Assembly: GCF_038967635.1 (NCBI RefSeq)
Contig: NZ_CP152413.1
Coordinates: 868,001-932,000 of the forward strand
Reading direction: 5' to 3'
Source of the DNA: Bradyrhizobium sp. B124
GTDB lineage: Bacteria; Pseudomonadota; Alphaproteobacteria; Rhizobiales; Xanthobacteraceae
Length of the DNA: 64,000 nt
In this document: piece after piece, positions 46,552-53,078 of the stretch
Layout of the letters: each line of letters opens with the position of its first letter
Numbering within the stretch: the first letter of the stretch is position 1
Notes under the pieces: generated by a model
Told to the model about the DNA's origin: nothing
The model's input: the letters and a program-made list of their open reading frames with translations, nothing else
Databases searched by the model: none
Made by a program: the position numbers and the translations under genes

Positions 46552-46588
46552 CCGTCGGTATTGCGCTCGAGAGGATGCGGTCGCTGCG

Positions 46589-47071
46589 ATGTGGAAACGG
46601 AACTGGCGGCAGCTGTGGCAGACGCTGTGGCGGACTTGGACGATCGACAAGCCGGCCGCGCTTGGCGACTGGCTCTGGCAGGTCCTGGTCGTTGAGCTCG
46701 CGGCCCTGCTGGATCGGCTGACGTTGCGGAAGCTGATCGCGCTGATCCCGGTCGTCATCCTGATCGGTGCCTATCTGCACCGGATTCCGCTTCCTCCCGA
46801 ATTGATGCTGGTCGGCGATGTGCTGGCCTATATCGACGTCTTCTCGATGATCTTCCTGATCGGCCTGTTCACGCGCGTGGCGACCGTGATGGCCGTGGTC
46901 AGACAGGCCATCGAGCTCGCTCAAGGCCTCGCGCGGCGTGTGCCGATGGCGCTACGCCGGTTTGATACGCGTCATCGTCGCGCCAAGGACAGCGCGCGCC
47001 GCAGGCGCCTCACCGGTGCGAGGACCGACGATGATGAGCCCGCTGTCGTCGCGGGGCTGGCATGGGCTTAG
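46589..47071 (+). CDS. Membrane protein of unknown function
   Basis: This 160-residue protein is Trp/Arg-rich at the N-terminus (MWKRNWRQLWQTLWRTW) and has two hydrophobic spans (LIALIPVVILIGAYL; YIDVFSMIFLIGLFTRVATV). The C-terminus is long, basic and probably disordered. It looks like an inner-membrane protein with an interfacial amphipathic helix. No recognised family. The upstream small gene may be in the same transcript. Confidence 0.55.
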   Translation: MWKRNWRQLWQTLWRTWTIDKPAALGDWLWQVLVVELAALLDRLTLRKLIALIPVVILIGAYLHRIPLPPELMLVGDVLAYIDVFSMIFLIGLFTRVATVMAVVRQAIELAQGLARRVPMALRRFDTRHRRAKDSARRRRLTGARTDDDEPAVVAGLAWA

Positions 47072-47110
47072 ATCGAGGCGATGCGGCGGTGAAGAACGCA
47101 ATTGCGCCGG

Positions 47111-47341
47111 CTATCGCGGCTGTCGGACCTGTTGGTCGCTGTCGTCGGCCGCGGGCCGGGCAGGGCTGCTCGCGGAAGAGGCGTCCTGAGAGCCGTCCTG
47201 GCTACGCCGGTGCGAGCTGGAGAGATCGGTTGCGCCCTGTCGGGAGCGATGAAACGCGATCCCCATCTGGAAACTCCAGACACCGAACAACACCGCGCCG
47301 GCCACGCAGGCGGCCACGAAGGCCCAATCGCGTTTCTTCAT
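47111..47341 (-). CDS. Small single-span membrane protein
   Basis: This 76-residue protein begins MKKRDWAFVAACVAGAVLFG, a single membrane anchor, and continues with a hydrophilic Ser/Gln/Arg-rich tail of about 45 residues. The tail is likely disordered. It converges with the membrane protein at 46589. I know no function. The ATG at 47341 is the natural start, since upstream residues are non-membrane. Confidence 0.5.
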   Translation of the reverse strand: MKKRDWAFVAACVAGAVLFGVWSFQMGIAFHRSRQGATDLSSSHRRSQDGSQDASSASSPARPAADDSDQQVRQPR

Positions 47342-47677
47342 CTGATACAACAATGCCAACTCAAGGACACGCCGGCCACATGCCTGCGCCAACCACTCCA
47401 CCAAATGCCTCGCCACCGCCATCCGCGCGAAGACGCCCCAACATCGCGGTCAAGACGCGGCTGCGTCCGAAGCAAGACTCACGCATACTGGAGCGATCGG
47501 GCGTGCTTGTCGATCCGCGTAGCGCGCCCCGCACTGGTCACGGAGCAGTGATTATCAAATCACGCCTCCAGCAACACTCCGACCAGATCATCCCGCGTCC
47601 GCAACAATCTTGCCAAACTTTCACTAGGCCGTTGGCGCACTGAGTTCGAAGATGCAGATGAAATCGGACGAATCGCA
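47342..47677. other. Intergenic region without recognised genes
   Basis: This 336-bp gap has open frames on both strands, but none has family-like composition. It lies upstream of divergent small genes and should hold their promoters. Confidence 0.4.
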
Positions 47678-47872
47678 ATGACCGAACTTGAGGAGCTTCG
47701 CTACTTCGAGCACCAGTGCCTGGAGATGGCCAAGCAGTCCACGCTGCCGGATGCTCGACGCGCGCTCCAGATCCTGGCACGCAACTACGCCACGGCGGCC
47801 GAAATCCTCGAACGGCGCGCGCAATCCGCCAACACGGCGCTCGCCCAATTGTTTCGATGCCTGAGGCTCTGA
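47678..47872 (+). CDS. Small hypothetical protein (64 aa)
   Basis: This 64-residue protein reads MTELEELRYFEHQCLEMAKQ, then PDARRALQILARNYATAAEI, two clear helices with helix-hairpin character. Similar short conserved proteins in Bradyrhizobium have no known role. A paralogous pattern may exist in the broken small genes near 50.6 and 52.6 kb (residues LERICRQEAER and RYRAAAAAIE). The ATG at 47678 is well placed. Confidence 0.55.
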   Translation: MTELEELRYFEHQCLEMAKQSTLPDARRALQILARNYATAAEILERRAQSANTALAQLFRCLRL

Positions 47873-48015
47873 CGAGCGGCCGGACCGGTACGGCTGCGGC
47901 GCCGTGCGGATGATCCTGGCCTTGTTGCCGGGGATGCCGCCACCGCACCAACAACGTTTCGTTAACTCGACTCACTCACGCTCCCCTTGGGCCGTCTGGA
48001 TGGGCCGCTACGCCG

Positions 48016-48052
48016 AAGGCCGCCACGATGAGTTTCGTGGCGGCCTTTTGGC
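48016..48052 (+). terminator. Strong hairpin terminator
   Basis: AAGGCCGCCACGA and TCGTGGCGGCCTT form a 13-base perfect stem with a six-base loop, followed by TTTT. It lies 28 bp before the start of the gene at 48080 and after the gene at 47678. Confidence 0.8.
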
Positions 48053-48079
48053 TTCTGACAGTGCTGAGGGAGACGACCG

Positions 48080-48325
48080 ATGGACTACGGCGCCTTCACC
48101 GACGCCAGCCTGAAGATGATGTACGAAGCCATCCGCGGCGCACTCAAAGCCGACGATGAATTCGAGGCCAGCGGCGAAGAGCCAAAATTCCGGGTCCGCT
48201 CGACGCCCGAATGGAAACGCCACGCCGGCAGTCTCGAGGCCGAGATGCTGAAGCGAGGGCTCCCGCTCGATATCATCGACTGGACGGGCGGTCAGGGCGA
48301 GCTGCCGCTGACGATGGAGCCGTGA
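48080..48325 (+). CDS. Small hypothetical protein (81 aa)
   Basis: This 81-residue soluble protein starts MDYGAFTDASLKMMYEAIRG and contains a charged region (EEPKFRVRSTPEWKRHAGSL) and a late GLPLDIIDWTGGQGELPL. It looks like a small helical protein with no transmembrane part. The start ATG follows GGGAGACGACCG. I recognise no family. The unusually strong hairpin just upstream could regulate it, but more likely ends upstream transcription. Confidence 0.55.
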   Translation: MDYGAFTDASLKMMYEAIRGALKADDEFEASGEEPKFRVRSTPEWKRHAGSLEAEMLKRGLPLDIIDWTGGQGELPLTMEP

Positions 48326-48635
48326 ACATTTTGCTCAGATGAGGGATGCGGCGGGCTCGTTGGCATGTGCTCTAGAAGAGATGCCAGGTATCCGAGGCGA
48401 TCTCATCACGCTTGAGTGGGCTACTCTCCGCATAGAACATCCGCATCTTTGCCGCGAATTTGCGGGCAACTTCGGGCGGGAGTTCGAGCGGCTTTCGCTT
48501 CAGCATTGCCAAAAGATAAGCGTTCCGCGCTGGCTTTGTGAATATGGAGACGGTGGCCGTAGAAACACGGGAATCTCGGGCGGGGAGAATAGGGTAAAAT
48601 GCAGATGTGCGATAAGCGCTTCGAGGAGTTTTTAC
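48326..48635. other. AT-richer intergenic region
   Basis: This 310-bp gap has lower GC than its surroundings and no convincing gene; a minus-strand frame (48372-48641) has no family features. It probably contains the promoter of the 48636 gene. Confidence 0.4.
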
Positions 48636-49007
48636 GTGCAAGTCATACGGAATGGATTTTTATCGCTTCTGGCCTTGGGAGCATTGACCCTGGAAGGTCA
48701 CGCTCAAACTGTGGTCGTAGCATTGGAGTGCGATTTTCCGCCAGCTTCAAGTGATGATTGGAACATGGCCGCGGCGACCCTGCAGTATTACGTTGATCCC
48801 GCAGGAGGCTGGAAGGTGGAGCAAGATTCCTTCTCCTTCGATGGCCCGACAAACATTACCATCGGTGGAAGAGACCACGCAGCTTCGCTTTCGATCACTA
48901 TTTCTCGACAGTCAGGCAAAGCTACCAAAACCCTGTCGTCGGAACGGAAGTCCCTTACAATCAGCGGGGAATGCAGAAAGATAGACTCTTCCGGACGTAA
49001 GTTTTAG
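48636..49007 (+). CDS. Secreted hypothetical protein, lower GC
   Basis: This 123-residue protein has a short signal peptide (GFLSLLALGALTLEGHAQ) and a mature beta-rich part with two cysteines (ALECDFPP and SGECRKID) that could pair. The start is GTG at 48636, with GAGGAG eight bases upstream. Its GC content is lower than the neighbours, suggesting recent acquisition. No family is recognised. It lies at the edge of a block of accessory genes. Confidence 0.55.
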   Translation: MQVIRNGFLSLLALGALTLEGHAQTVVVALECDFPPASSDDWNMAAATLQYYVDPAGGWKVEQDSFSFDGPTNITIGGRDHAASLSITISRQSGKATKTLSSERKSLTISGECRKIDSSGRKF

Positions 49008-49053
49008 GCGTACCCGTCGGCTCAAATGCTCGAGCCGGCGAGCGGAAAAGCCC

Positions 49054-49617
49054 CTAACCCGAAATACCCTTCGCGAAGTTAGTGACCTCGCCCCAGTCCA
49101 GGCGGGTATCGACCCAGCCGACCTTGCCGCACGCGGTGCACTTGAGATGCGCCGAGCGCACATTTGCGGTCCGAGCGTGCTTTGATTGGTGAGCGCGGAG
49201 GGTGTGGGGAACAGGCTGCGCTAAGTCGGTCCGGGCGGTGGCTTGTTCTGGAACTGGATTGTTCTGGAACTGGATGTTGCACTTCTTCGCGATCGAGGCC
49301 TGCTCAATCGCGACCATCTGTCCCTTCATCTGGCCGAGTTCGGCCGCGGTCTGCTTGTCTCCGCCGACCAGGAAAGCCGCAGGCCAGAAGACGATGACGG
49401 CTGCTGTCGTCGCGATCGTGCCCTTCGTTCGCTGGCTGTCTTGGGCACCGGAAAGCGCCGCCGCGCGCGCGGACACGCCCTGCGCCTCGAGCGCGAGCTG
49501 TTGGCACGTGTAGGACTGATAGATGACAGGTGAAACATAGTTCGGCGTGATGTCTGCTGCCGACGACGCGCAACCGCCCGGTATGGCGGCCAGCGCCGCC
49601 ACTCTCAAATTTCTCAT
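49054..49617 (-). CDS. Lipoprotein-like protein with an odd C-terminal zinc motif
   Basis: This 187-residue protein has an N-terminal lipoprotein-type signal (MRNLRVAALAAIPGGC) and a conserved-looking body: VIYQSYTCQQLALEAQGVSA, GAQDSQRTKG, and a membrane-like GTIATTAAVIVFWPAAFLVG. After residue 120 the sequence changes to a low-complexity region and ends in LKCTACGKVGWVDTRLDWGE, a partial zinc-ribbon. The first part matches small lipoproteins common in Bradyrhizobium. The end looks like another gene fused in frame. It may be a real chimera or a fusion by deletion. Confidence 0.5.
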   Translation of the reverse strand: MRNLRVAALAAIPGGCASSAADITPNYVSPVIYQSYTCQQLALEAQGVSARAAALSGAQDSQRTKGTIATTAAVIVFWPAAFLVGGDKQTAAELGQMKGQMVAIEQASIAKKCNIQFQNNPVPEQATARTDLAQPVPHTLRAHQSKHARTANVRSAHLKCTACGKVGWVDTRLDWGEVTNFAKGISG

Positions 49618-49816
49618 TAAAAAAAGCCTCCCCAGCGGTCCGCTACTAGGCGCAACCACTGGTGGTGTCCGGATATCCGAAAGTAGTGTGTACGAGCGGA
49701 AGCGGTCCAGGCCTGACGAGGGAGGCCGCGAGCTAGCCGACGCGCGCCATCAACCGGGGCCGAACCAATAGCGACAAGCGCCCTTGCTGGCGCCAGGGCG
49801 TGCCCGAGTGATCTGA

Positions 49817-49864
49817 ATCGCACCGGAAGCGCAGCCGACAGCGGCTGTCTCGCCAATCCCAAAA
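49817..49864 (+). repeat. Repeat A (copy 1), related to 51015-51070
   Basis: ATCGCACCGGAAGCG and GCGGCTGTCTCGC.AATCCC occur in both copies with a variable middle. In copy 2 this encodes the Arg-rich peptide; here the frame is degenerate. Confidence 0.6.
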
Positions 49865-50140
49865 AGATACGCCGCCGGGCCCGAAATGATTTGTCCCGGC
49901 GGCGCCCTGTTTCAATCTGGGGACTGCAATCCCAGCAGATGAGTATCAGCAACGGCTATGCCACGCTCCGGCCGAGTGGTCGCCGAACTGCCTAAAAGCG
50001 TCACAGGATGATCCACTTGAGGTATTGACGAAGCCGCGTCAGCGGTTCTGAATTTCAGCACGACGCCCACACCGCCGCCAACTGGGCGCCGGCCCAGCGC
50101 GAGGGTGCCGAAGTCCCCAAACCCCGACCCCTCGCTGCCC

Positions 50141-50172
50141 CACGGCCCCGGTCCTCCAAGACCGGGGCCGTG
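50141..50172. terminator. Perfect 13-bp inverted repeat
   Basis: CACGGCCCCGGTC and GACCGGGGCCGTG flank a six-base loop, a few bases beyond the stop at 50176. It is probably the terminator of that minus-strand gene, although there is no T run. Confidence 0.5.
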
Positions 50173-50175
50173 CCG

Positions 50176-50565
50176 CTATCCGGGTGTATTGCCAAGACCT
50201 TGGGCCGTCAGCTTTTGCTCGATGTAAACGTTCACAGCCTCGGCGAAGCTCCGCTGATCGCCAACGACGGCGTCGCGCTGTATCAGCACGTCCTGCTGAA
50301 TGAGGCGCAGCCGGCTCTTTCTGGCCGGCGCCGGTGTCGCGTCCAGGTATTCGTTGATGGCGCGCTCGGCGAGGGGGAGGCCGCTCACGTCGCCTTTGGC
50401 GACCAACCGGCGCAGCAGTTCCAGGCAGGAGCGCAAGTAGGGCATGCCAGCGAATATGCACTTTGAACGCGTGCAGGCCCGGACTGCGAAGACTACGATC
50501 AGAACCACCACCGCAAGCGCGATTGAAGCGTATCCGGCGATGGTGATGGCGGTGTCCCGGGTCAT
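50176..50565 (-). CDS. Membrane-anchored hypothetical protein
   Basis: This 129-residue protein starts MTRDTAITIAGYASIALAVV and has one N-terminal membrane span, then a basic Cys-containing region (RACTRSKCIFAGM) and a helical part (LELLRRLVAKGDVSGLPLAE). It is probably a periplasmic-facing protein on a single anchor. No family is recognised. It lies just outside the left end of the tRNA-Lys island, so it may be part of an older insertion. Confidence 0.55.
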   Translation of the reverse strand: MTRDTAITIAGYASIALAVVVLIVVFAVRACTRSKCIFAGMPYLRSCLELLRRLVAKGDVSGLPLAERAINEYLDATPAPARKSRLRLIQQDVLIQRDAVVGDQRSFAEAVNVYIEQKLTAQGLGNTPG

Positions 50566-50617
50566 GCCTAGCACGTTTCTGAGTGTTTCCTGCCGGCCTG
50601 TTGATCCAGGTCAAGCC

Positions 50618-50714
50618 GGATAACACTCAGCGCCGGGCGGCGCTGCTCATCATGGCGGGCCGCTATCGCGCGGCCGCCGCAGCCATCGAGCGCGGCAATG
50701 AGTTTGCCAACACA
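50618..50714 (+). pseudogene. Fragment of a small helical gene (copy A)
   Basis: The frame reads RRAALLIMAGRYRAAAAAIE and then GNEFANTLPTQR, without a start of its own. A related, frameshifted copy lies at 52605-52749. Both precede an att-like repeat, so this seems to be a decayed small gene of the island family. Confidence 0.5.
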
Positions 50715-50753
50715 CTGCCCACACAGCGGATTTCCGGGTTGGCTGGTTTTTCT

Positions 50754-50790
50754 TCTAAGCTATTGATTTTGTTTGGTGAGCGCGGAGGGA
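50754..50790. repeat. Left att-like copy of the tRNA-Lys 3' end
   Basis: TCTAAGCTATTGATTTT followed by G, TTTGGTGAGC and GCGGAGGGA matches 52804-52840 in 36 of 37 positions. It duplicates the CCA end, acceptor strand and part of the T stem of the tRNA-Lys gene, then diverges. Confidence 0.75.
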
Positions 50791-50824
50791 ACTCGACGAG
50801 GCGGTAGAACACGAGGCTGCCGTG

Positions 50825-51001
50825 ATGACACGGGAGGAGTTTGGCGAGGCGTACAGCCAGGCTGCGCCGGAGATCCAGCAAGCCATCTCCGACAAGATCC
50901 GTGCAGTCATGGCAGAGTCGGAAATTTCCGACATACCGCTAAATTTAACGGTCCCTGCCTTGGGACAATCTGTCCTAAATATCGCTGATGGTGATCTATG
51001 A
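50825..51001 (+). CDS. Small hypothetical protein in the island (58 aa)
   Basis: This 58-residue frame starts MTREEFGEAYSQAAPEIQQA and continues with an acidic helix (DKIRAVMAESEISDIPLNLT) before VPALGQSVLNIADGDL. It is soluble, acidic and not recognised. Its stop overlaps the ATG of the Arg-rich peptide by four bases (ATGA). That coupling between an acidic and a very basic small product is notable, but no function can be inferred. Confidence 0.5.
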   Translation: MTREEFGEAYSQAAPEIQQAISDKIRAVMAESEISDIPLNLTVPALGQSVLNIADGDL

Positions 51002-51063
51002 AGCGCCGTCGACGATCGCACCGGAAGCGGCTAGTGGCACACCGCCTGCGGCTGTCTCGCTAA
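50998..51063 (+). CDS. Arg-rich 21-residue peptide, coupled to the upstream gene
   Basis: A 21-codon frame starts at ATG 50998 with MKRRRRSHRKR and ends at TAA 51061. More than half of its residues are basic. Its start overlaps the preceding stop, which suggests translational coupling. A degenerate version of the sequence lies at 49817-49864. It may be a real micropeptide or a chance reading through a repeat. Confidence 0.3.
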   Translation: MKRRRRSHRKRLVAHRLRLSR

Positions 51064-51070
51064 TCCCAAA
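51015..51070 (+). repeat. Repeat A (copy 2)
   Basis: It shares the ATCGCACCGGAAGCG start and the GCGGCTGTCTCGC end with 49817-49864 but has a longer, different middle part. Confidence 0.6.
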
Positions 51071-51095
51071 TCGCTAAATAAGCCGCCAATGTCTA

Positions 51096-51120
51096 TGCCC
51101 GGTTCACCACCGGGCATTTT
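51096..51120. terminator. Hairpin terminator inside the island
   Basis: TGCCCGG and CCGGGCA form a seven-base stem with loop TTCACCA, followed by TTTT on the plus strand. It ends the small plus-strand genes and adjoins the stop of the minus-strand gene. Confidence 0.75.
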
Positions 51121-52484
51121 CAATTTCCGGGCCAGTAGACGTCCGAAATACGCCAGTTCTCGGCGTGCGCCAGCATGCGGCGGTCCTTGGTGATGATCCC
51201 GAGTTGGACGGCCCAGCGCTTCATCGGCGTGATATAGCTATCGGTGGTGATCAGCCACTGATAGCGGGCGTTGTTGATCCGGCCGTCGGCGGTCGTGCAC
51301 TGGTCTGTCTTGTTCACGAGACTATAGGCCAGCTGCGCGGCGAACCGCATCATCTGATCATCCTCGAGCAGGGCCGCGGTGTTATAGACTGCCAACGCTG
51401 CGATCATCTCGCCGTCCAGCACGCCGATGTTCGGCACAGTCGGAGCATCCGATGGGTACTCAGCCACAAACATCCCGGCGCCGTCTTGGTATAGCGCGCC
51501 GCCGTCAGCGGCCGGCAGCTTCATCCAAGCCACCGCGGCACGCGCGAGTTCGGCATAGCGATCTTCACCGGTAAGCCTGAACATTACGGCCGCAGCATTG
51601 GCTATCACGCCGTTGCTGTAGCCCGAGAACCACGGCGCTTTCATCTTCGCGTTCCATGGAATCGGGAAATCGTAGGTATTTGGCCAAGCCGCCACGCCTG
51701 GCCGGATCTCAATCTTTGCCGGGAAGATGTATTCGTCGAACACTCGGCGCGCAGCAGCAAGGGTGGTCTCGCGGGTAGCCTCGTCAATGTGAGGCAATCC
51801 AAGTCCGAGCAGCATCGAAGCGAGGTGATTTCCAGCCGTAACGGGGTGAATAGCACCCTTAGAGATCGGTGCGCTATAGACGCTCGCAAGCGCTTTGCCA
51901 TCAATCGCCTTGGCGGTGTCGATCGCTGTAGTAGGAGAGCCACCGAAAATCAGCATCACACGGTGGCCGTCGATCGAGCCCATCACATTGTCGATGCTTT
52001 CACTGGGCACGGTCTCGGCGACAAAGGCCTGCAGCGGCAGATAGCCGACAAATTGGTCGCGAATACGTCGGACCTTCACAAAGGTGCTGCCGGCGCGCAG
52101 GTCGTGGAACTCGTCGTCGACGACATCGAATTCGTCCCCGACAACAACGGGATACGCCTCCGACCAGATCACAGGGTGATCGGCCGGGCTTAGCTGCTCC
52201 GTGCGCAGCATTGTGCCGCCGGCGCCGACATATCGCACACGTTGCACAAATTGCGGCTGATAGCTGCCTGGATCGGGAGAAGTGACGTTGGACAGACCCA
52301 GATAAGGATCGCGCGAGAGCAGGATTGGCTTGGCCGGTGCTGGTGCTGGCGCCGCTGCGGGTGCTGGCTTCTTCATCTCAGCCATGGCGGCTACGAGCGC
52401 CACGTTCTGTTGCCGCAGCTGGTAAACCCCAGCCGCCAGCCCGCACAGCGCCAAGCCGCCGACGATTCTATCCAGATACCTCAT
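51120..52484 (-). CDS. Membrane-anchored D-glucuronyl C5-epimerase-like protein
   Basis: This 454-residue protein has an N-terminal membrane anchor (IVGGLALCGLAAGVYQL), a Pro/Ala-rich linker (KKPAPAAAPAPAPAKP) and a large outer domain. Residues 284-395 (PWFSGYSNGVIANAAAVMFR, LTGEDRYAELARAAV, GGALYQDGAGMFVAEYPS, GVLDGEMIAALAVYNTA) resemble the alpha/alpha-barrel end of D-glucuronyl C5-epimerases, which convert glucuronate to iduronate in glycosaminoglycans. The rest is not clearly homologous, so the substrate is uncertain. It may modify a surface polysaccharide. It is the main gene of the tRNA-Lys island. Start chosen at ATG 52484; an ATG at 52553 is possible. Confidence 0.55.
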   Translation of the reverse strand: MRYLDRIVGGLALCGLAAGVYQLRQQNVALVAAMAEMKKPAPAAAPAPAPAKPILLSRDPYLGLSNVTSPDPGSYQPQFVQRVRYVGAGGTMLRTEQLSPADHPVIWSEAYPVVVGDEFDVVDDEFHDLRAGSTFVKVRRIRDQFVGYLPLQAFVAETVPSESIDNVMGSIDGHRVMLIFGGSPTTAIDTAKAIDGKALASVYSAPISKGAIHPVTAGNHLASMLLGLGLPHIDEATRETTLAAARRVFDEYIFPAKIEIRPGVAAWPNTYDFPIPWNAKMKAPWFSGYSNGVIANAAAVMFRLTGEDRYAELARAAVAWMKLPAADGGALYQDGAGMFVAEYPSDAPTVPNIGVLDGEMIAALAVYNTAALLEDDQMMRFAAQLAYSLVNKTDQCTTADGRINNARYQWLITTDSYITPMKRWAVQLGIITKDRRMLAHAENWRISDVYWPGN

Positions 52485-52803
52485 GAGGGCGCTGATACCA
52501 CCACAGCGGGCGGGCGACATCGCGACCAAGTGCGCGCTTGACACATGGCCCACAACGGTGGGCCTGCCAAAATTTGCCGACGAGTGCGCCGTCTCCGTGA
52601 CCGCATGGGATCCGAACTCGACGACTATCGGCGCCTAGAGCGCATCTGCCGACAGGAAGCGGAGAGGGTGGTGCTGTCCGAGAGCGGGCGCCGCTGCTCA
52701 TCATGGCAAGCCGGTACCGCGCGGCCGCCGCAGCGATCGAGCCGGTAATGTGTTTGCAGACACAGCGCAGACACGATGGATATTAGCGTTGCGCGAATCT
52801 CAG
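52485..52803. other. Degenerate region upstream of tRNA-Lys
   Basis: It holds the promoter side of the C5-epimerase-like gene and the frameshifted small gene at 52605-52749. No other feature is visible. Confidence 0.4.
52605..52749 (+). pseudogene. Frameshifted small helical gene (copy B)
   Basis: The ATG at 52605 gives MGSELDDYRRLERICRQEAE and then GRRC, where the frame slips. The +1 frame continues as LLIMASRYRAAAAAIE, matching copy A at 50618. A single-base indel near 52690 explains this. Both copies lie next to att repeats, so the gene may belong to the integrating element. Confidence 0.55.
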
Positions 52804-52840
52804 TCTAAGCTATTGATTTTATTTGGTGAGCGCGGAGGGA
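52804..52840. repeat. Right att-like copy overlapping tRNA-Lys
   Basis: It matches 50754-50790 in 36 of 37 positions and covers the CCA end, acceptor strand and part of the T stem of the intact tRNA gene. Confidence 0.8.
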
Positions 52841-52899
52841 CTCGAACCCTCGACCCCATGATTAAAAGTCACGTGCTCTACCGCCTGAGCTACGCGCTC
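52824..52899 (-). tRNA. tRNA-Lys (UUU)
   Basis: The minus strand folds as a standard tRNA: acceptor GAGCGCG with CGCGCTC, D arm GCTC...GAGC, anticodon loop CTTTTAA, T arm GAGGGTTCGAGTCCCTC and an encoded CCA end. The anticodon UUU reads lysine AAA and AAG. The 3' end is the target site for the island described above. Confidence 0.95.
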
Positions 52900-53078
52900 A
52901 CTCACCTGAACATCGGATCCGGACGCGCAGGCTTCGAGCCGCTCCGGATCATGCTCCAGCCCGCGCTGTGTAGGGGGCAGGGCCCATCGGGTCAATAGCC
53001 GAGGGACGGTCAATTGTGCACCTTGAGGGCGGATTTGCCGTTCCGGTGCCTCGGGTTAGGCCGGTTTCTTGAAGTTAG

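Larger units (their letters stand above)
49618..50175. other. Non-coding region with a repeat and hairpins
   Basis: This 558-bp gap holds a 48-bp segment (49817-49864) related to 51015-51070, a GC-rich hairpin near 49871-49905 and a perfect inverted repeat at 50141-50172. No gene is convincing. It has the look of gene remnants next to the tRNA-Lys island. Confidence 0.45.
50754..52840. mobile_element. Small genomic island at tRNA-Lys, no integrase
   Basis: A 37-bp direct repeat with one mismatch (50754-50790 and 52804-52840) bounds the segment. The right copy includes the last 17 bases of the tRNA-Lys gene, the typical integrase target. Inside lie a 58-residue gene, an Arg-rich peptide and a large C5-epimerase-like gene, plus decayed small-gene copies just before both repeats. 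No integrase is present, so the element is a remnant or was moved in trans. Confidence 0.6.

Noticed and set aside
48372..48641. Minus-strand frame of 89 codons
   Set aside because: No family pattern or ribosome site; it lies in the promoter region of the 48636 gene.
50583..50807. Plus-strand frame of 74 codons through the left att copy
   Set aside because: It runs through a gene remnant and the att repeat; only the RRAALLIM segment is coding-like, so it is listed as a pseudogene fragment.
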